Shown here: piece after piece, positions 8,267-16,148 of the stretch
Position numbering within the stretch: the stretch's first letter is position 1
Layout of the letters: every line of letters starts with the position of its first letter
Source: Bradyrhizobium sp. BR 10289
GTDB lineage: Bacteria > Pseudomonadota > Alphaproteobacteria > Rhizobiales > Xanthobacteraceae
Assembly: GCF_019455385.1 (NCBI RefSeq)
Contig: NZ_JACOFR010000015.1
Location: 119,886-183,885 of the forward strand
Direction of reading: 5' to 3'
DNA length: 64,000 nt
The notes under the pieces: model-generated
Seen by the model: only the letters and a program-made list of their open reading frames with translations
The model's database searches: none
What the model was told of the DNA's origin: nothing
Made by a program: the position numbers and the translations under genes

Positions 8267-8524
8267 CTACGACACCTCCACGCCATCGACGGCCACGATG
8301 CGCAAATTCGGCTTCACTGTCTCTTCGAGCTGCGTCTTCAACTCGTGCACCCGCGGGTCGCTCGATCGCGCCGCGCACACGGCGTATTGATGGACCGACT
8401 GCGCCAGTGCGCGCCGCGCTTCCGGCGTTTGCGTCAATTCGGGCTTCGAAAGCCGCAGCACGATCGCCGCGAGATTGACCAGCATCTCGTCCAGCGCGAT
8501 GTCGATGGCCGCAAGATTCCGCAT
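8267..8524 (-). CDS. small conserved-type hypothetical protein
   Basis: 85 residues, predicted mostly helical (NLAAIDIALDEMLVNLAAIV, then an amphipathic stretch rich in Ala/Arg/Gln). ATG at 8524 is preceded by GAGGGAG at a 7-base spacing, which supports this start over GTG codons just upstream. No signal peptide or membrane segment. No family recognised. It lies directly after the REP pair and is divergent from a solute-binding protein gene. Confidence 0.6.
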   Translation of the reverse strand: MRNLAAIDIALDEMLVNLAAIVLRLSKPELTQTPEARRALAQSVHQYAVCAARSSDPRVHELKTQLEETVKPNLRIVAVDGVEVS

Positions 8525-8669
8525 CACCACACTCCCTCGAGGACGGCAACAGCGGCTGCACGGAAGCGTTCCTGACCGGGCCGGACATGGTCAATGCTTC
8601 GTTAATGCCTTGTTCTTGCCGTGCGACAGGCTAGGCTGGCCGTACAAAAGAAAATCGGGGGAGGGGACC

Positions 8670-9659
8670 ATGATGGATCGACGCGATCTCTTGCGCGCGG
8701 CTGCTTCATTGCCGTTGCTGAGGGCTGTTTTGCCTGATGAAGCTTTCGCGCAAACCTATCCGGCGCGCAACATCACCATGATCGTGCCGTTCCCGGCCGG
8801 CGGGCAGGCCGATCTCGCGGCGCGCCCGGTGGCGATGGCGCTGGAGCGGATCCTCGGCAAACCCGTGATCGTCGACAACCGCGCCGGCGGTGGTGGCGGA
8901 TCGGTCGGCAATGCCGCCGCCGCGCGCGCCGAGCCCGACGGCTACACGCTGCTGATGACGCTGTCCTCGCTCGCGGTGCTTCCCGAGGCCGACCGGTTGT
9001 TCGGCCGGCCCGTCGCCTACGAGGTCTCGCAGTTCATGCCGATCGCGCGCGTGCTGGCCGATCCCACGTTGCTCGCGGTGCCGGCCTCGGCGCCGTGGAA
9101 GACCGCGCAGGATTTCGTCGAGGACGCGAAGAAGCGGCCGGGTCAGATCACCTACGGCTCGTCCGGGCCTTACGGCACGCTGCACGTGGCGATGGAGATG
9201 TTCGCGAGCAGCGCCGACATCAAGCTGCTGCATGTGCCGTTCCGTGGCGCCGGTCCAGCGCTCACCGCGCTGCTCGGCGGCACTGTGCAGGCCATCGCCG
9301 CGGCACCGGGCACGCTGAAGCCGCAGGTCGACGACGGCAGGCTGCGCGTGCTCGGCAATTGCGGCGCGCAGCGCATCGCGAGCTTTCCCGACGTGCCGAC
9401 CTTCCAGGAGCTCGGCTACAAGGACGTCGAGATGTATATCTGGGCCGGCCTGTTTGCGCAGCGCGCGCTGCCGGCCCCGATCGCGAGCCGCCTGCGCGAG
9501 GCGATGGCGCAGGTGATGGCGAGCCCGGATGTGCTCAAGGCGTTCGAGACATCAGGCAGTCTCGTCGCCTATCAGGATGCCCCGGCGTTCTCCGACTTCG
9601 TTGCCGACGACAGCAAGCGGCTGATCGCGGCGGTCAAGAAGATCGGCAAGGTCGAATAG
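8670..9659 (+). CDS. tripartite tricarboxylate transporter (Bug) substrate-binding protein
   Basis: 329 residues. The N-terminus RRDLLRAAASLPLLRA followed by AFAQ is a Tat-like export signal. The mature protein begins YPARNITMIVPFPAGGQADL and contains VIVDNRAGGGGGSVG, both hallmarks of Bug/TctC periplasmic binding proteins; the ligand carboxylate loop and the domain-hinge regions are intact. ATG at 8670 follows a purine-rich GGGGAGGGGA site. No TctA/TctB membrane genes are adjacent, so it is one of the orphan Bug proteins typical of such genomes. Ligand unknown, probably a small organic anion. Confidence 0.9.
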   Translation: MMDRRDLLRAAASLPLLRAVLPDEAFAQTYPARNITMIVPFPAGGQADLAARPVAMALERILGKPVIVDNRAGGGGGSVGNAAAARAEPDGYTLLMTLSSLAVLPEADRLFGRPVAYEVSQFMPIARVLADPTLLAVPASAPWKTAQDFVEDAKKRPGQITYGSSGPYGTLHVAMEMFASSADIKLLHVPFRGAGPALTALLGGTVQAIAAAPGTLKPQVDDGRLRVLGNCGAQRIASFPDVPTFQELGYKDVEMYIWAGLFAQRALPAPIASRLREAMAQVMASPDVLKAFETSGSLVAYQDAPAFSDFVADDSKRLIAAVKKIGKVE

Positions 9660-9753
9660 TTCCGGATCCGCCTTCACATTTTTTTGTTGGTCCAGAACCT
9701 GTCCGCGCCTCATTGATTGAGAAGAATTCGGGCGATTTGGAAGGATCAGGACC

Positions 9754-10095
9754 ATGCGAACAGAGCGGATTGCGCTGGGTGTGGCGCTTGCGATCGGCGG
9801 CATCGTCGCGCAGGGCGCAGCATTCGCCGAAGAATATCGCGGCACCATGGAACAGCAGATGGCCTGCACGCCCGATGTGTGGCGCCTGTGCAGCGACCAG
9901 ATTCCGGACGTCGGCCGCATCACCGCCTGCCTGCAGCAGAACACGCCGCAGCTGTCGAGCGGCTGCCGTGCGGTGTTCCAGTCCAACAACCAGATGCAGC
10001 AGCCGGTGCCGCGCGGTCGCGCCGTGCCGCAGCAGCGCTACAATAATGCGCCGCCTCCGCCTGCGCCGCGGTCGCCTTATGATGACGATGATTAG
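9754..10095 (+). CDS. exported Cys-rich-repeat protein
   Basis: 113 residues with a signal peptide ending near AAFAEE. The mature part has one copy of a four-cysteine motif (C-PDVWRLC, ITACLQQN, LSSGC) resembling the GLG1-type cysteine-rich repeat, followed by a Gln/Pro-rich tail ending in four Asp. The four cysteines probably form two disulfides in the periplasm. Function unknown. Convergent with ybaK, with only 6 bases between the two stops. Confidence 0.75.
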   Translation: MRTERIALGVALAIGGIVAQGAAFAEEYRGTMEQQMACTPDVWRLCSDQIPDVGRITACLQQNTPQLSSGCRAVFQSNNQMQQPVPRGRAVPQQRYNNAPPPPAPRSPYDDDD

Positions 10096-10101
10096 AACCC
10101 T

Positions 10102-10569
10102 TTAGGGTCGGTGCTCGCAGACGTCGACCCACTCGGCCCCGGTCAGCTCAGCCATCCTGTTGGGCGTGATGCGCACCGCGCTATGGGTCGAGCCTGCGGC
10201 CGGCACCACCACCTCGAAAGCCTTCAGCGAGACATCGCAATAGACCGGCAGCGGCGACTTCAGCCCGAACGGGCAGACGCCACCGACCTCGTGGCCGGTG
10301 ATGTCGGCGACCTCTTCCAGCCCGAGCATCTTCGGCTTGCCGCCGAACTGCGCCTTCACCTTCTTGTTGTCCATCCGCGAGGTGCCGGCCGCGACGATCA
10401 GGATCACGCGGTCGCCGACGCGCAAGGACAGCGTCTTGGCGATCATGCCGGGCTCGACGCCATAGGCCTCGGCGGCCAGCGCCACGGTCGCGGAGCTGAT
10501 CGGGGATTCGATGACGGAGATGTCGGGGGCTCTTTCGGCGAAGAAGGCGCGAACGGATTCCAGGCTCAT
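10102..10569 (-). CDS. ybaK: YbaK/EbsC-type aminoacyl-tRNA deacylase
   Basis: 155 residues, the full length of a single YbaK/ProX domain. Recognisable segments are TVALAAEAYGVEPGMIAKTL, the RMDNKKVKAQFG block with conserved Lys, and GVCPFGL. Free-standing YbaK proteins hydrolyse mischarged tRNAs, chiefly Cys-tRNA(Pro) for YbaK itself; other members of the family take Ala-tRNA(Pro) or related substrates, so exact specificity is open. It is followed at a short distance on the same strand by no other gene; the HAD gene lies 39 bases upstream, possibly as a co-transcribed pair. Confidence 0.88.
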   Translation of the reverse strand: MSLESVRAFFAERAPDISVIESPISSATVALAAEAYGVEPGMIAKTLSLRVGDRVILIVAAGTSRMDNKKVKAQFGGKPKMLGLEEVADITGHEVGGVCPFGLKSPLPVYCDVSLKAFEVVVPAAGSTHSAVRITPNRMAELTGAEWVDVCEHRP

Positions 10570-10608
10570 TCAAGTCTCATGGGCGGGCAATGATCTTTCA
10601 GGCGGGGT

Positions 10609-11340
10609 TCAAACGATCCCGGGCAACTCGGAGAGTGCGCGGACGCGGTAGTCCGGCGCAAAGCCAAGCTCGTCCATCTGGGTGCGGATCGCCTTGAACA
10701 TGGTCAGCGGTGCCACGAGTTCGTTCTCGACGCAAGCCAGCGCCATCGCCTCTGGCGTCACCCGCTCGATCCAGGCGACGTTCAGCCCGAACGATTTTGC
10801 GCCGGCGACGTCCCAGGGATTGGACGAGACGAACAGGACTTCATCCGGCGCGGTGCCGAGCACCTCGCCGATCAGCTCATAGGCCTCAGGGCTCGGCTTG
10901 AAAATCTTTTTCGCATCGACGCTGATGGTGGCATCGAGCAGCTGGTCGAGCCCCGAATTGCGCACCAGCGCATTCAGCATCTCCGGACTGCCGTTGGAGA
11001 GGATGGCAAGTTTTCGCGGCTTGAGCGCCGCAAGCGCGGCCGCCGCGTCCGGATAGAGATCGAGATGCAGATATTTTTCGATGACGCGCTCGAACGCCTC
11101 TTTCTCATAGGCCAGCCCGAGCAGGCGCAGCGTATAGGCCAGCGAGTCGCGGGTGACGACGGCAAAATCCTGGTAGCGCCGCATCAGCGAACGCAGCCAG
11201 GTGTATTCGAGCTGCTTGATCCGCCAGATTTGCGTGATGATCTCGCCATAGCCCGGAAACGCATCCTCGGTGATCTCGGCCACCGACTGGATGTCGTAGA
11301 GCGTCCCGTAGGCGTCGAACACGACGGCTTCGATGGGCAT
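10609..11340 (-). CDS. haloacid dehalogenase type II (HAD superfamily)
   Basis: 243 residues. Motif I is FDAYGTLYD with nucleophile Asp9; motif II LSNGSPEML; motif III KIFKPSPEAYELI; motif IV VSSNPWDVAGAKSFGL. This set, especially SSNPWD, is characteristic of (S)-2-haloacid dehalogenases, which displace halide through an aspartyl ester. Many chromosomal homologues act on other phospho- or halo-substrates, so activity is a family-level assignment. ATG at 11340. Confidence 0.88.
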   Translation of the reverse strand: MPIEAVVFDAYGTLYDIQSVAEITEDAFPGYGEIITQIWRIKQLEYTWLRSLMRRYQDFAVVTRDSLAYTLRLLGLAYEKEAFERVIEKYLHLDLYPDAAAALAALKPRKLAILSNGSPEMLNALVRNSGLDQLLDATISVDAKKIFKPSPEAYELIGEVLGTAPDEVLFVSSNPWDVAGAKSFGLNVAWIERVTPEAMALACVENELVAPLTMFKAIRTQMDELGFAPDYRVRALSELPGIV

Positions 11341-11465
11341 TGGCTGTCCTTCCGCGGTTTTGCGATCCCCACCCCTTCGATTGGGGAATGCATATCGTCG
11401 TCAGCTTACCAAAGCGCAGCGGACGTCCGCCACTGCGAGAGCCATGAGTATGCCCGGGCCGCACA

Positions 11466-12320
11466 TCATGCGGTCGCGTTCACGAGATGGTCCGATACCG
11501 TCGCGATGAAGGCGCGAAGACGCCCAAGACGCCGCAGGTCCCGGTGGTATCCCATCCAGATGTCCCGGGCTGGCGGCGGCGTCGGTAGGTCCAGTCTGCG
11601 GATACCAGGGGTCTGATTGCCGACCACGCGGGGCAGGACGGCGATGCCGACGCCTTGCCTGCACATGCGCCCCTGGACGTTGCGGTTGTTCGACCGCAGG
11701 ACCGGTCTCGCATTGGGGAAACTCTCGACGAGCCACGCAATGTCAGGGAAGTGGGGCGTGGATGGCGCGATCAGCCGAAAACCGGTCCCATCGCCATACT
11801 TGGGATCAGCCGCCTCCTCCGCGATATAGACGCCGTATTCGAGCCTGAAGAGCCGCCGCTGAATGACGTCGGCAGTGTCGAACGGAACGGCACGAAAAGC
11901 GACGTCGGCCTCCCGCTGGGCGAGGCTGAACCGGCGCGTGCCGGTCAGGATCTCAACGTCGACATTGGGGTAGGCGTTCGAGAAATCTGCCAGGATGGGA
12001 GGCAGGACATAGGCCCCGAACCAGTCCGTTGATGAAATGCGCAGGCTGCCCTTGAGATTCTGCTCCTGCCCCGCAAGCCGGCGCTCCATGGCCAGCGCAC
12101 CTTCTTCCATTTGCTCGGCCAGCGCGATGATCCCGTGGCCCTCGTCGGTCAGAACAAGGCCGTCCGCCGTGCGCTGGAAGAGCGTGTGACCGATCGCCTG
12201 CTCGAGTGCGCGAAGGCGCCTGCCAACGGTCGGGTGGCTCGTCCGCAGCGAACGCGCGGCGCCGCCGAGCGTGCCGGATCGCGCAACAGCAAGAAAGATT
12301 CTGACGTCACTCCATTCCAT
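11466..12320 (-). CDS. LysR-family transcriptional regulator
   Basis: 284 residues from ATG 12320 (MEWSDVRIF); a GTG 15 bases earlier is possible. HTH core GGAARSLRTSHPTVGRRLRAL, then LFQRTADGLVLTDEG. The C-terminal effector domain includes STDWFGAYVLPPIL and the final WMGYHRDLRR. It belongs to the group that regulates adjacent metabolic genes; it is divergent from a 3-hydroxyisobutyrate-dehydrogenase-like gene at 12464, which is its likely target. Confidence 0.9.
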   Translation of the reverse strand: MEWSDVRIFLAVARSGTLGGAARSLRTSHPTVGRRLRALEQAIGHTLFQRTADGLVLTDEGHGIIALAEQMEEGALAMERRLAGQEQNLKGSLRISSTDWFGAYVLPPILADFSNAYPNVDVEILTGTRRFSLAQREADVAFRAVPFDTADVIQRRLFRLEYGVYIAEEAADPKYGDGTGFRLIAPSTPHFPDIAWLVESFPNARPVLRSNNRNVQGRMCRQGVGIAVLPRVVGNQTPGIRRLDLPTPPPARDIWMGYHRDLRRLGRLRAFIATVSDHLVNATA

Positions 12321-12337
12321 CGCGAGTACCCACACAA

Positions 12338-12369
12338 AACTGAACGCCGACAGTACAATTATGTCAGTT
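12338..12369. promoter_or_regulatory. candidate LysR operator in divergent spacer
   Basis: Nested inverted repeats: AACTGA (12338) with TCAGTT (12364), and GACA (12349)-N9-TGTC (12362) inside it. The AT-rich segment is unlike the surrounding GC-rich DNA. Position 18 bases upstream of the LysR start and about 95 bases before the 12464 gene is suitable for joint control. Confidence 0.4.
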
Positions 12370-12463
12370 AAAGAACAAATCTAAGCACCTAGCTTCCTGC
12401 CATCGCGCGGCAGCCTGCGTCCGGTTCGGCGCACAGCTCTGACCGAACAACAGGAGATAGAAC

Positions 12464-13351
12464 ATGCAGATCGGCTTCATCGGTCTCGGCAGTATGGGCT
12501 CGGCAATGGCCCTGAACCTGGTGAAGGCAGGCCATGATGTCCGGGCCTGGAACCGTAGCAAGGTCGCACAGGGTAGCGTCCCCGGGGTAACGCTTGTCGA
12601 ACTCGCGGCGGACGCTTTCCAGGCTGACGCAGTCTTCACGATGCTCTCCGACGACGCAGCCATTCGGGAGGTGATCCTCGATGCCGGCCTGCTCGCAAGC
12701 GCGCAACCAGGGCTGACCCATGTCGTCACATCGACGATCTCGGTCGCATTCGCGCGGGAGCTGGAGCTGCTGCACGATGAGGCGGGCCTCGGCTATGTGT
12801 CCGCACCGGTCCTCGGTCGACCGAACGTCGCGGCGGCTGGCCAGCTCAACATCCTGGCGGCCGGGAAGGCCGATGCAATTGCCGCGATCGAGCCGCTGCT
12901 CGCCCCGCTCAGCAAGAAGGTCTGGAAGTTGGGTGAGAACCCTGCTCGGGCGAATGCGGCAAAGCTCGCCTGCAACATGATGATCGCCATGGCGATCGAG
13001 GCGATGGCTGAGGGTGTCGTGCTGACCGAGAGCGTCGGCCTCGACCGTGCCGATTTCTTCGAGCTCATCCTCGGCACCCTGTTCTCGGGCCGCGCCTATG
13101 AGAGCTACAGCGCGCAGATCACGGAACGATCATTCGAGCCCGGTTTCAAAGCCAGGCTCGCTCTCAAGGACATGCGCTTGGCGACTGAGGCCAGCAACGA
13201 GATCGGACGCTCGCTCCCGATGCTTGAAGCTGTCCGCGAGGGGCTCAGCAAAGCTGTCTCGGCGGGCCTCGGCGAGAAGGACTGGTCGATCATGGCCGAG
13301 ATGACGGTTCGCGGCGGCGACAGCGTGGCGCCGGCCGCGAGCTCCGTTTGA
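12464..13351 (+). CDS. NAD(P)-dependent beta-hydroxyacid dehydrogenase (3-hydroxyisobutyrate dehydrogenase-like)
   Basis: 295 residues. Rossmann start IGFIGLGSMGSAMALNLVKA, then VRAWNRSK, where the Arg/Asn-Arg after strand 2 suggests NADP(H). The catalytic lysine block is ANAAKLACNMM. Family members oxidise 3-hydroxyacids or reduce short aldehydes such as succinic semialdehyde; the substrate is not visible. AGGAG precedes ATG 12464. First gene of a three-gene same-strand run with an alpha/beta hydrolase and a VOC protein. Confidence 0.87.
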   Translation: MQIGFIGLGSMGSAMALNLVKAGHDVRAWNRSKVAQGSVPGVTLVELAADAFQADAVFTMLSDDAAIREVILDAGLLASAQPGLTHVVTSTISVAFARELELLHDEAGLGYVSAPVLGRPNVAAAGQLNILAAGKADAIAAIEPLLAPLSKKVWKLGENPARANAAKLACNMMIAMAIEAMAEGVVLTESVGLDRADFFELILGTLFSGRAYESYSAQITERSFEPGFKARLALKDMRLATEASNEIGRSLPMLEAVREGLSKAVSAGLGEKDWSIMAEMTVRGGDSVAPAASSV

Positions 13352-13378
13352 ACATCAACATCCGACTGGAAGGCGATC

Positions 13379-14227
13379 ATGATCGCGACTTTGAAGGGGT
13401 TTACCCAGCAGCTGGTGCCGGTGAACGGCATCAAGATCAACGCCGTCACGGGAGGTTCGGGCCCGCCGGTCCTGCTGCTTCACGGCTGGCCGGAAACATG
13501 GTGGGAATGGCACAAGGTGATGCCGCTGCTGGCCGGGCATTTCAGCGTGGTGGCCATGGATCTGCGCGGCGCGGGTTTTTCCGACTGCCCGCTCGACGGC
13601 TACGACAAGGCGACGATGGCGCGCGACGCGCATGAAGTGATGGTTGCCCTCGGGCATGAACGCTACGCCGTGTGCGGACATGACATCGGCGGAATGGTCG
13701 CCTTGCCGCAGGCCGCCATCTATCGGAAAGCCGTGACCCACCTGGCCGTCCTCGACGTTCCCCTTCCGGGCTGGACCGGATGGGAGGCGACGATCGCAAG
13801 GCTCTGGCACTTCAGCTTCCATATGAACCGGGACCTGCCCGAGCGCCTGCTTCATGGCCGTGAACATGACTATGTTTCGACCTTCATGGCAGAGCGGTTC
13901 TACGATCACAGCACCTTCAATCCGGCGGACATCGAGATCTACGCAAAAGCGATGGCGCTTCCTGGCCGCACGCGTGGCGGAATGGAATGGTACCGCAGCC
14001 TCGCCGCCGATCATGCGGCTGCGCTCGACTACAAGAAGCAGCCGCTCGAGATACCGGTGCTGGGCCTCGGTGGGGATCAGCGGTTCGGTGCGCAGATGGT
14101 GCCGATGCTCGAGGAGTTCGCCACCGATGTGAGGGGCGGCTCGATCGCGCGGTGCAGCCACTATGTCGCGGATGAGCGGCCGGATGAAGTCGCAGCCGCC
14201 CTGATCGAATTCCTCAAAGCCAATTGA
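13379..14227 (+). CDS. alpha/beta hydrolase with Asp nucleophile (epoxide hydrolase/dehalogenase type)
   Basis: 282 residues. Oxyanion motif HGWPET at 35-40. The nucleophile elbow is GHDIGG with Asp102 instead of Ser, which marks the epoxide hydrolase/haloalkane or haloacetate dehalogenase branch. The base is probably His261 in CSHYVADE. A cap domain rich in aromatics lies at about 130-210. Second gene of the LysR-flanked run, 27 bases after the dehydrogenase. An aspartyl-ester hydrolase next to a dehydrogenase suggests catabolism of an epoxide or halo-compound. Confidence 0.87.
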   Translation: MIATLKGFTQQLVPVNGIKINAVTGGSGPPVLLLHGWPETWWEWHKVMPLLAGHFSVVAMDLRGAGFSDCPLDGYDKATMARDAHEVMVALGHERYAVCGHDIGGMVALPQAAIYRKAVTHLAVLDVPLPGWTGWEATIARLWHFSFHMNRDLPERLLHGREHDYVSTFMAERFYDHSTFNPADIEIYAKAMALPGRTRGGMEWYRSLAADHAAALDYKKQPLEIPVLGLGGDQRFGAQMVPMLEEFATDVRGGSIARCSHYVADERPDEVAAALIEFLKAN

Positions 14228-14332
14228 AACCCGGCGTCCGGGCCATCGTGGGCCGGGCGGATCAAGAGGCTGTTGGCGAATTTGCGCCTTCAGCGATCGC
14301 GATGGATCGAATAAACAGCAAAGGAGACTGTC

Positions 14333-14863
14333 ATGACCGCACCCGTCATTCGCGGCGTCAATCATATCGGCATCACGGTGCCCGACATCGAAGCAGCAAA
14401 ATCGTTCCTGGTGGAAGCTTTCGGCGGCCAGGTGATCTATCAGTCCTTCGGACCGCAGGATCCGCCGCGGCAGGGAGCGGAATTCGAGCGGGCCGTCGGC
14501 GCTTTTCCCGGAACGGTCGTGCGTGCGCAGGCGATGGTCAAGATCGGAACCGGCCCCGATATCGAGCTGTTCGAAATGCACGGTCCCGAGCAAGCCGGGC
14601 CGATCCGGGCGAGTGACTTCGGCATCACGCATTTCGCTCTCTACACCGACGACATCGACGCATCGGTCGAGCGCTTCGCGAAGGCGGGAGGCACACCCCT
14701 CACCACGCCGCGCGCTATTCCCTATGCAACCGAGAAAGGTCCTGGAAACAAGGTCTGCTACTGCCGCATGCCGTGGGGCACGACGATGGAATTCATCACC
14801 ACGCCGGACCGCATGGCCTATCATGACCAGACGGATCTGCGCAGGTGGCAGGATGAGGACTGA
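14333..14863 (+). CDS. VOC-family (glyoxalase/dioxygenase fold) protein
   Basis: 176 residues containing two beta-alpha-beta-beta-beta units. The first begins GVNHIGITVPDIEAAKSF with a candidate metal His, the second FGITHFALYTDDIDASVERF with another, and an Glu is found near WGTTMEFIT. This is the metal arrangement of glyoxalase/extradiol enzymes. AAGGAG precedes the ATG. Third gene of the run, 105 bases after the hydrolase. Reaction unknown: it may be a lyase, dioxygenase or epimerase. Confidence 0.85.
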   Translation: MTAPVIRGVNHIGITVPDIEAAKSFLVEAFGGQVIYQSFGPQDPPRQGAEFERAVGAFPGTVVRAQAMVKIGTGPDIELFEMHGPEQAGPIRASDFGITHFALYTDDIDASVERFAKAGGTPLTTPRAIPYATEKGPGNKVCYCRMPWGTTMEFITTPDRMAYHDQTDLRRWQDED

Positions 14864-15088
14864 GCTGGGTGCGAAAAGGGGTGGCGAGGAGCAGGCGTTC
14901 AACTTGGTGCTCTAAGCCACTGTCGGTCGCTATGTCCGGTCCTTATGGTTCTGAGATTGGCCGACATCCCTGACTTCTGGCCTCAAGCTAAATTGCTTCG
15001 CCAAGCGCCGCCTGTATACAAGCGCATGCTCCGCCGCTAGCATAGCCGCCGAGCAAAATCGGGGGCGGAGTCAAAGGGCGGGGCGGGA

Positions 15089-15811
15089 ATGAACGGGTTA
15101 TCGAGCGCTTTTGACGGCCTCTTCAAAAGCGAGTTTTCGATCAACCGGATGGTCGGACGGAGTGTCACGTATGTGCGCGGGGGCAAGTTGCTGGGGGGCA
15201 ATTCAGGCTTTGCGCATATCGGAAGTTATCATGTCGAGGGGGATTCCATCCGGGTCGATGTCACCAGCCGGCGGCACAATTTCGGGGCGGATCACCAGTC
15301 TTTGCTCGGGTCCGACGTTTCATCGATTTCCGTCGTTGGAGGGGCAGTCGGCAAGGCGTTTCACTTCGAGGGCAGTTCGCCGCAGGTGCCCGGCGCCGTG
15401 TTTCGGTCCGTCATGACCCCGCTGGACGAAACCGACCTTCCTGCGCCCGGGATGATTGGCGAAGGCGGCATTTCCAACGGGTTATACTCTATCCATCTCG
15501 AGATTTTGGACGGCGTGCCCGGCGGTCTGACCGGGGTGATGCTGTTGAACAACGGCCGAATCCTGGGCGGCGACGCCTTCTTCTATTATCTCGGGTCGTA
15601 TTCCTCCGCCGACGGTCGATGGAAGGGCCAGATGGTCAATCAGGAGCACACGCCGGCGCGAGGCGAAGACCCGGTATTTGGCGGACACGAGATCGGAATT
15701 GGATTTGCAGGAACGTGCGATGCGAAGGGCGCAGTCCTTGAGGGTACGGCGCTTGCCGGCAAGCGCAGCATCAGGTTCGAAGCGCGTCTGGAACTCATCT
15801 GCGCTGCTTAG
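15089..15811 (+). CDS. tandem GrlR-like domain protein
   Basis: 240 residues made of two similar halves. Half one (about 15-110) has GGKLLGGNSGFAHIGSY; half two (about 128-235) has GLYSIHLEILDG and NGRILGGDAFFYYLGSY. This GG(N/D)..F...GSY signature, after a GLYSI strand, resembles GrlR, a small lipocalin-like beta-barrel that represses the type III secretion master regulator in enteropathogenic E. coli. GrlR itself has one barrel of about 120 residues; here two are fused. No signal peptide. Context gives no T3SS gene. Function unproven. Confidence 0.6.
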   Translation: MNGLSSAFDGLFKSEFSINRMVGRSVTYVRGGKLLGGNSGFAHIGSYHVEGDSIRVDVTSRRHNFGADHQSLLGSDVSSISVVGGAVGKAFHFEGSSPQVPGAVFRSVMTPLDETDLPAPGMIGEGGISNGLYSIHLEILDGVPGGLTGVMLLNNGRILGGDAFFYYLGSYSSADGRWKGQMVNQEHTPARGEDPVFGGHEIGIGFAGTCDAKGAVLEGTALAGKRSIRFEARLELICAA

Positions 15812-16148
15812 GAGGCGGTTGGCCTCGGCGCCAATACCACATGCCCGAAGTGCAATTTCTCTTCGCGGTAAACGGTGTCGATCCCTGACGTGAAGAATGA
15901 CCGAATGGTGCCCATCCATCGATGCCGCGGTTGCCGCGAAGAAGTTTGGATGTGACCAAAGCCGTCTTCCCGCGGTCGCTTCGCGACGTCAACGGACTTC
16001 GGCTGTGGCCCAGAGCTGACCAGCTGAGGCATGCTCTGATCGGTCGGCTTTTGACCCCAGAACGGAAGTTTTGGCTGGCGCTCAGAATGCTGGCACGGGC
16101 TCAGCAAAATGTTGCTTCAAATAGGGCGCCACCCGTCATTCGAGTGAT
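15812..16148. other. 337-base gap without a credible gene
   Basis: Short overlapping frames here have no ribosome sites and poor codon use. The stretch contains GACCCCAGAACGGAAGTTTTGG, split here as GACCCCAGAA and CGGAAGTTTTGG, which resembles the decayed TCCGCT/AGCGGA-type repeat fragments at 17.8, 19.1-19.2 and 19.8 kb. It looks like eroded intergenic DNA. Confidence 0.45.

Noticed and set aside
13355..14902. 515-codon minus-strand frame across the hydrolase and VOC genes
   Set aside because: It spans three plus-strand genes with clear motifs; composition is typical of a GC-rich antisense frame.
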